Source: Nematostella vectensis
Taxonomy: Eukaryota > Cnidaria > Anthozoa > Actiniaria > Edwardsiidae
Length of the DNA stretch: 64,000 bases
Direction of reading: 5' to 3'
Assembly (NCBI RefSeq): GCF_932526225.1
Contig: NC_064042.1
Coordinates: forward strand, 3,083,001 to 3,147,000
Part shown: positions 58,883 to 64,000 of the stretch, in pieces
Numbering within the stretch: the first letter of the stretch is position 1
How the letters are laid out: each line of letters starts with the position of its first letter
Translations under genes and position numbers: made by a program
The notes under the pieces: generated by a model
What the model was told of the DNA's origin: nothing
Databases searched by the model: none
The model's input: the letters and a program-made list of their open reading frames with translations, nothing else

Positions 58883-60987
58883 ACATTGGTTCAATCAGTG
58901 GAAGTTGCCTAGAGACAAAAGTGTAGGGTTAGGGTCGTCCTCCAATTTCACCTTTCGCCCATTATCAAAAAGGTAAAAAGAATTACATATAATTTTGCTA
59001 GGGAGTTATATTTTTAAAATCATTTTCTCGCATGATTTTCAGTCATATTCGTTTTAACGAGACATCTTAGTATCCAAAATCCTCTGCTTCCTCTTCATAA
59101 GCTGCCTGGAATAGGAACGGGGTTGCATTTTTTTACTTTCGGGGGGGGGGGGGGGGGGTGCACCTATGGTTTAAAACGGTTAGCCTGTGCTCGGTATTTC
59201 ACTATATTCCTTTAGAATTCTCAAGAATATCGTAGTAAACGTTATACCTGTATTGATTAAATTAGGATATCCGAAAAGGGATGAGCAATGGGGAGCGAGG
59301 GTTAGCAAAGAATATGAACTTGACCGAAAACTGACAACGTAAAATGTCTGACAGACTTTGTAATGAACTAGAATTTCCGTTTAATCAAAGCTTCAGTGTG
59401 ATACTCAACACTTCGAGTCGCATAATTTATGATTTTTGGATTCTATATTTTTGTTTGATACCTCCACACCCGATGGATTTACAAAAGAAAATATGAACTC
59501 TAGAATCTGAACTGCTCCAAAGAAATTGAAGAAGAGTAGCTTACGAGAGATTTAATCACAGTATTTTATAAAACCTTAGAACACAAATTATTTTTAGATT
59601 GAATGCATTTCAATGTAGCTTGCTTTTGTTGTTCTGGGCACAAAATATTTCATATGCACGTGCATGACTGGACAAAAAAATAACAAAGGGTAAAGGAAGC
59701 AATGTAGACCTAGGTCGTAGTGTGCTGCACATGATGACAACATCACTACATTACTATAGCAACACAGATCCCGATATTTTTTTAGTGTACATCTCAGCGA
59801 GCTGTGCGTGGCGTAACCGACTAAGACAGGCCTGGGATCCTGGTTATTGCATCCCCATTAATGCGCGGGTACCTCGGGTTCCTTTGTGTTGTACAGTTCG
59901 CTAGTAAGCGGCGCTGGGGCCGAAATCTTAAGCTTAGCCGTAAAGCTTTATGCTGCCATACGGTGTTTTAGCGCTTGTCTGGAAGTATGGTCTATTTTTT
60001 TCTCATTTTACCGAATATGGACGAGGTTCGATTCTCGGCCATGTCCTCGATTTTTTTTTACATTTACTATCATCACTTTTTATGGCGTTATCATTTTTTA
60101 TTGTCGCCTTTACGCAGTAACTATATTGCAGCGCATAGCCAGGATTTGCCCACGGGGTGTGCCATGTATGTAGTCTTGACGTTAACATGGCAACGCATAC
60201 CACAGGGTTACCCATAAGAAAAATTTTGAATTGATATGGAAGCATCCGTCGTTTGTTTTGCAACAGCGGACGCCATCTTGAAAAAGCTTGACCAATCAGC
60301 ATGCAGAATTCTCAAAACCTTGAACAAATGTTTTTGTAGCGTGACAAGTTGTAGCGCGGGGTGAAAAACGAGCAACATAGATGTACCGGACATGATTGGC
60401 GACAAGTTGGAGATTTTGACTCTAGTATTTACCCGCCCATTGAAAAAAGTCTAGGTTTGGAATGTTGTCGCCTGCTTGTAGTCTAAAAGCACCTACAGTC
60501 TTTGAAGATTTTTTTATCAATTGTTGTCCATATGATGCAGCAAATTTTGCATTCTTAAAAAATACTTTTTGTGGAAAGGATATCACTTTATTAAAGCAAA
60601 TATGTTATAAGCGTTTTCAAATACCTGTTAAGCCCGGTTTCGACAGGATTTAGCAAGCATAAACCCTTTTTTCTAAGGGCAAATGATGAAATAATCGAAA
60701 ATGTAGCAATCGTTATATGAAATATTACCTCTTTCTATTTTCATGTCGATTGCTTTGGCCATTCAAAAAGTGCTAATGGTTCCTATATGCTAAAATTTTA
60801 CTACACATCATTACAGCACAATACAAGGAGCAAGAACAAAGGCTTCTAAGTACATTCACGCAAAACACATGCTACCATTACCAGACATGAACATGTTGCA
60901 TAGTTAGCTAAAGGGGCGCTCCGAAGCCTTCTTTATGATGTAAGAAACTCAAGGCTCTGGCTTTCATCACAACTACGTTTTACCAGA
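58883..60987. other. GT54 3' flank / intergenic
   Basis: No gene seen. Contains a G run at 59143-59158. A B-box-like GGTTCGATTCT at 60026 hints at tRNA-derived repeat sequence, but no tRNA fold is evident. Confidence 0.4.
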
Positions 60988-61251
60988 ATGTTGCTTCTTC
61001 CTATGTTTTACTTGATGCTTGGGCTTCTATCTGGTCTTATTATCATGCTGTTGTTTTGTGAATTTTCATGCAGCCGAGAATCGGTTGGAGCAGAAAGCGA
61101 GGAAGATTTGGATGTCAACAAGAATATTCAAAGCGAAGAACAAGATACTGACGACAATGGTTCGCAAATGAAACCTATGACACTTATACGAGAAAGTAAA
61201 CGGTCGCTTGTCAAACTTTTGAGTAGAAAAGAGTCAGCAACTGCTATTTGA
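60988..61251 (+). CDS. Candidate small secreted/anchored peptide
   Basis: 87 residues, beginning MLLLPMFYLMLGLLSGLIIM, a strong signal peptide or anchor. An acidic stretch follows (ESEEDLDVN), then a basic end (SKRSLVKLLSRK) with dibasic sites. It could be a precursor peptide or a lone exon. It overlaps the antisense Ig-like fragment only at its edge. No family recognised. Confidence 0.3.
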   Translation: MLLLPMFYLMLGLLSGLIIMLLFCEFSCSRESVGAESEEDLDVNKNIQSEEQDTDDNGSQMKPMTLIRESKRSLVKLLSRKESATAI

Positions 61252-61259
61252 AGATGGTT

Positions 61260-61520
61260 CGAGGTTGCTTCCGTGGTACCATTCTACGAGTATAGGTAGC
61301 CCTCAACTCGCCACTCGAACTTCGCGCGGTCACCTTCGGTAACTTCGACCTTGGTCAACTTTTCCTTGAACTCTGGTCTTGTTGCGTCTATGATGTTCAG
61401 ATGTAGACTGGTTCTACCGAGGTCCGGACTTGACACTTGTAGGGTCCCGTATCTTTGGCCCAAAAGTTTCCTTGAGTTTAAAAGCCTCAGAAGAAACGAC
61501 TTATTTGTACGCCAAGATCT
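61260..61520 (-). pseudogene. Ig-domain (I-set) pseudogene fragment
   Basis: One minus-strand frame reads NFWAKDTGPYKCQVRTS, the E-F-strand DxGxYxC signature of an Ig domain. Sequence continuing in the next frame reads LNIIDATRPEFKEKLTKVEV then EGDRAKFEWRVEG, the end of that domain and the start of the next. Past a stop, a third frame gives LVEWYHGSNLEP, resembling the Ig C strand. The shifts between frames mean this is broken. The style matches titin/twitchin-like muscle Ig arrays. Confidence 0.55.
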
Positions 61521-63669
61521 CTTTGGAAAAACAAGTAGAAAATCAACGATACATAAGAGGGTAGTCAATCCATTTTACAAAAGGCGATGGTTATGTTAGA
61601 TTTTCCAGGTGCAAATGGAGAAGGGGAAGACATAAGCAGTGGTTGTGCCGTTGCATCTTGTTTACAGAAAAAAATGGCAAATCACTCTCCAGACATAAAC
61701 GAATTTCGTATTTTATGTCACGATCAAAATAAATAAACAAAGGTATAAGTCTATAGAATCTTGCCGTAAACAGTCATGCTTGTATAACTTTTGATAACAG
61801 CCTATCAGCTTAACAAACAATGGTTCACTTGTTTAACCAACACGCAGAAATTTCGATCCAGGCAGTTAACTGAGTTTTACTTCTAACTGCAAAAAGATCA
61901 AATCTGCCTTTTAAAATATAATGTATGTATATGCCAAAAAGCCGAAATGATTTAAACTTATGCGCGAAAAATGTAAGCTATTATGCCATCTGATCCTGAT
62001 AACGAAAAGCCGTCAGCCTTTATATTACCATTACCCAGGAGATAAAGCCATAACTGGGCAAATCCAGATATGCAAATCACGGAGTAATAGAATATGCTAT
62101 TGATTCTGAAAAAAAATGTGCCTAAAATTATAAATCTTATTACGCAATTCAAGCTAGATCATGTCTGCCTTTTTAATTCGTTAATTATCCCAACTGTTCT
62201 TGGGTTCCCATGAGCATTTTGGGCGCGTTGCTTACTTAGCCATCGACCGCTAAATTTCGTGTTTTCTTATCAAAGAATCGCAAAATCTTAGACACTTTGC
62301 ATATGATATCTCTTTGCGATATATGCGCACACCACCCCCTAACCTGTTTATTGTCTCTTCTAATTGTGTACTGTCAATCATGTCACGCAAGCTGCAAAAC
62401 TGTCGTCACACAACAAATGCACACATAAACACATGGACCATGAAATCGAGATGAACCACCATGTCACAACATAACGCTGCCATCAGAAGATGACAATGAT
62501 ACCGAGTTCGTAGGTACACATCTCGCTTGTCTCGCCAAATTTGGGCTAACAACTATCAGCTAAAGTCATGTTCATTTTGCAGGATTATATTTTGAGCCAA
62601 AATTAATTGATGTGAGTTGATGATACAGCTTGATGCAAAGGGATATGAATTGGCTTAAGTTGAATCGTGGATTTTCAAGTCACTCAGATTTTGAAAATTC
62701 ACTCTTACGGTTTCTACGAATGAAGGAAATGAACATTTCGTGAAAGTTATTTTCAAACACAATTATATAGATAATGTATTCATAGTCTAATTTATAAACT
62801 AGTTAAGTCTCAAAGTCTTTATTAAATTATCAAAACTTTTAGTAAAGCCAAGTATGATTGTTTCTATGGTTGTGGCCTTTGTAGATGAAATGAAGTTAGT
62901 TGATTTTATTTTGAGTAACTTTAAAACATTCAAAAATAACATATTTTGTTACGCTTCTCTGCGCATGCTTGACATCTTGTATCCGCTGACTTGCTAGGTA
63001 AGTGTTCGAGAATAATGCGTTTACTAGAGTCTTACTGAACCAAATACTTAGTAAGTCAAAGAGCACGGGCTTGGTTCTCATGATGTCGATCATATGACTA
63101 CAAAGATATTGCTGGATGCGACAACACTCAGATGTTTGGGAAAATGTGAAAGAGCCCTTTTCAGCCACACTTTTGTTATTGTTTCCATCAATATTAGAAG
63201 ACAATTTATTAGAAGAAACCCCTAGATAATCACTCAACATTAAACTTTAGCTCTATTTTCAAAATTCGAATAAAAAAAGATATGTTAAAACCTAGCCCGC
63301 CATAATAAGGGCCGTGTATACCGTCTTTTTGGATAAGGTCGTTAGCGTCTCTTACCGAGCTTCATTAGCTAGTATTAGCTTGTATTATCGGGGAAGTAAA
63401 AGAACGACTTGGATCACTGGCCCGTGGAACCATCTTCTTTGGCTTAGCTCACGTTAGAAAACATATATACACTCAAACATTAGTCTATAGCGTCTCGTGC
63501 GTACTTTTCAGGACACGCTTTGGGCATGTCTCGAGATAATGATTTGCCCTAAAAAATAGTTAAATTGTGTTTGTTATCACACAGAACACCGAGACACTCT
63601 TCTACCAACAAAAACTAGCAAGACCAGACGACACAGAGAGACAACAAGATAATCACGTTCAACGGTAGA
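61521..63669. other. Intergenic
   Basis: AT-rich. A 114-codon minus-strand frame (62896-63240) has ordinary composition but no motif, signal peptide or splice support, so I do not call it. Nothing else seen. Confidence 0.4.
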
Positions 63670-63960
63670 TGTGCCATGTGCTAGTCACGTGCTTTAGAAG
63701 ACACAACGCGTGCTAGTTACGTGCTACGGAAGACACAACACATGCTAGTCACGTGCTACAGAAGACAACACGTAATAGTCACGTGCTACATAAGACATAA
63801 GACATAACACGTGATATAGAAGACAACACGTGATACGGGAGATGTGCCACGTGCTACAGAAGACGCAACACGTGCTACGGAAGACGCAACACGTGCTACG
63901 GAGGATGCGTCAAGTGCCAGTCGCATGTTTTGGAAGATGCGCCACGTGCTGTGGGAGATT
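63670..63960. repeat. CACGTG-bearing degenerate tandem array
   Basis: Roughly 20-35-bp units such as GTCACGTGCTACAGAAGACA and ACACGTGCTACGGAAGACGC, giving about nine CACGTG hexamers in 290 bp. It recalls the array at 2757-3010 but the spacers differ. Confidence 0.75.
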
Positions 63961-64000
63961 GGCTAAGAAGTTTGTGTGGCTAATTGCCGCCTCAACTGTG

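Noticed and set aside
62896..63240. 114-codon minus-strand frame
   Set aside because: No motif, signal sequence, splice context or homology that I recognise; length is plausible by chance in AT-rich DNA.

Overview
This window looks like a stretch of an intron-rich invertebrate genome, most likely a cnidarian such as a sea anemone. That placement is an inference. It rests on clear animal gene families (KMO, DYRK1, DRAM/TMEM150, GT54, PTB), GT-AG introns with consistent phases, AT-rich introns full of minisatellites and short DNA transposons, and a small Ty3/gypsy element. No bacterial-style genes or operons are present.

Layout. 1-11.9 kb: the 3' part of a plus-strand gene for a single-pass cell-surface protein (FnIII domain, membrane helix, long tyrosine/proline-rich tail). 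I assembled it from nine exons whose phases all agree; its introns hold several tandem arrays, including a 2.8 kb minisatellite. 13.7-27.9 kb: a complete 18-exon kynurenine 3-monooxygenase gene (462 residues). Its introns carry MITEs, a 36-bp array, a 4.7 kb minus-strand Ty3/gypsy element with 154-bp LTRs and a perfect 5-bp target duplication, and a 54-bp array that repeats one exon's splice acceptor twelve times. 29.5-42.4 kb: a DYRK1A/minibrain kinase gene (8 coding exons, 699 residues) with a probable noncoding 5' exon and two copies of part of a kinase exon in an intron. 44.9-46.1 kb: dispersed repeats and three perfect or near-perfect hairpins. 46.7-50.2 kb: two minus-strand FAM43-like PTB-domain genes, the second with a probable frameshift and a 20-residue repeat tail, flanking a small possible secreted-protein gene. 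52.9-54.0 kb: a two-exon DRAM/TMEM150 membrane protein. 56.0-58.9 kb: a GT54 (MGAT4-like) Golgi glycosyltransferase lacking the usual C-terminal domain. 59-64 kb: mostly noncoding, with an Ig-domain pseudogene fragment and a CACGTG-rich array at the end.

The genes do not form one pathway. They are independent animal loci: tryptophan catabolism (KMO), signalling (DYRK1, PTB proteins, the FnIII receptor), membrane/autophagy (DRAM) and N-glycan branching (GT54). What links the window is repeat biology. Tandem arrays repeatedly begin within tens of bases of a splice donor or end at a splice acceptor. The most striking case is the KMO array, where a 54-bp (18-codon) unit duplicates a complete acceptor so that several alternative acceptors stay in frame.
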